Shown one piece after another: positions 5,722 through 5,940 of a DNA stretch of 5,940 nucleotides. Where the stretch lies: positions 1 to 5,940 of the forward strand of contig CAMCUE010000077.1 in the NCBI GenBank assembly GCA_945878705.1. Reading direction: 5' to 3'. The DNA is from Ferrithrix thermotolerans DSM 19514. GTDB taxonomy: Bacteria; Actinomycetota; Acidimicrobiia; Acidimicrobiales; Ilumatobacteraceae. The position numbers and the translations under genes are program-made. The notes below the pieces were generated by a model. The model did not search any database. It was not told the origin of the DNA and worked only from the letters and a program-made list of their open reading frames with translations. Every line of letters starts with the position of its first letter. Within the stretch, counting starts at the first letter, position 1.

Positions 5722-5728
5722 CCCTATC

Positions 5729-5935
5729 GTGAAAAAGGGTCGTCATCGTCGATTCGAGGAAGCACGTCGTCTGAAGCAAACAGGCCCGACTGCCGAAGAT
5801 CTTGGTGTTTCGCGTGAAAGCAAGTCGAAGACTCAAGAAGACGAATATGCAGCCATAGCCGAACGCTATGGCGTGAGATTCGACGAAGACGGTGAAGAGC
5901 TCTCCGACGAGTTCACCGATGAAGACAAACAATAA
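5729..5935 (+). CDS. Small charge-polarised protein of unknown function
   Basis: A complete 68-residue reading frame starting at GTG with GGAG 7 nt upstream. I do not recognise a named family. The N-terminal third is strongly basic (KKGRHRRFEEARRLK, residues 2-16), the middle has a helical AAIAERYGV segment (about 41-49), and the end is strongly acidic (EDGEELSDEFTDEDKQ). There are no cysteines, no membrane segment and no signal peptide, so a soluble cytoplasmic protein is expected. The basic start could touch nucleic acid or the ribosome while the acidic tail is probably disordered; that is inference only. It stands alone after rnd with a 105-bp gap, so it may have its own promoter and be controlled through the leader hairpin. 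The stop is 5 bp from the window end. Confidence 0.72.
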   Translation: MKKGRHRRFEEARRLKQTGPTAEDLGVSRESKSKTQEDEYAAIAERYGVRFDEDGEELSDEFTDEDKQ

Positions 5936-5940
5936 CTAGC

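Noticed and set aside
1..5940. Mobile element, CRISPR array, tRNA or rRNA
   Set aside because: No transposase or integrase motifs, spaced repeats, tRNA T-arm (GGTTCRA) in a cloverleaf context, or rRNA signature sequences were seen on either strand.

Overview
The window reads as a compact stretch of ordinary chromosome from an actinobacterium, most likely class Acidimicrobiia or a relative. The basis is gene content: the tail of an actinobacterial-type GuaB1 GMP reductase, a DUF3151 protein (a family I know only from Actinomycetota), and a cmk-plsC pair. Base composition is modest for the phylum (roughly 45-50% G+C by inspection). Together with very short or overlapping gene borders, this suggests a streamlined, possibly aquatic lineage. 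The taxonomic call is inference.

Left block (1-1553, + strand): the 3' end of guaB1, then cmk (cytidylate kinase) and plsC (acylglycerophosphate acyltransferase), the last two joined by an ATGA overlap. Convergent to them, on the - strand (1544-3072), is a two-gene unit: a 93-residue membrane-anchored protein of unknown function, followed through a GTGA overlap by an M18 aminopeptidase. The ends of plsC and the aminopeptidase gene overlap by 10 bp, so no terminator fits between them.

Right block (3088-5935, + strand): a DUF3151 protein whose start lies 15 bp from the divergent membrane-protein gene, mobA (molybdenum cofactor guanylyltransferase), a single-domain rhodanese, rnd (ribonuclease D, TTG start overlapping the rhodanese stop), and a small charge-polarised protein of unknown function preceded by a 105-bp leader containing a GC-rich hairpin.

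The gene functions are housekeeping: nucleotide metabolism, phospholipid synthesis, peptide turnover, cofactor maturation and RNA processing. I see no mobile element, CRISPR array, tRNA or rRNA, and no convincing new multi-gene system. The points most worth a second look are small: a shared CTAGYCT element in three intergenic gaps that may be a -10 box, a palindrome in the 15-bp divergent gap, the leader hairpin, and the two small proteins of unknown function. No gene-free stretch exceeds 105 bp.
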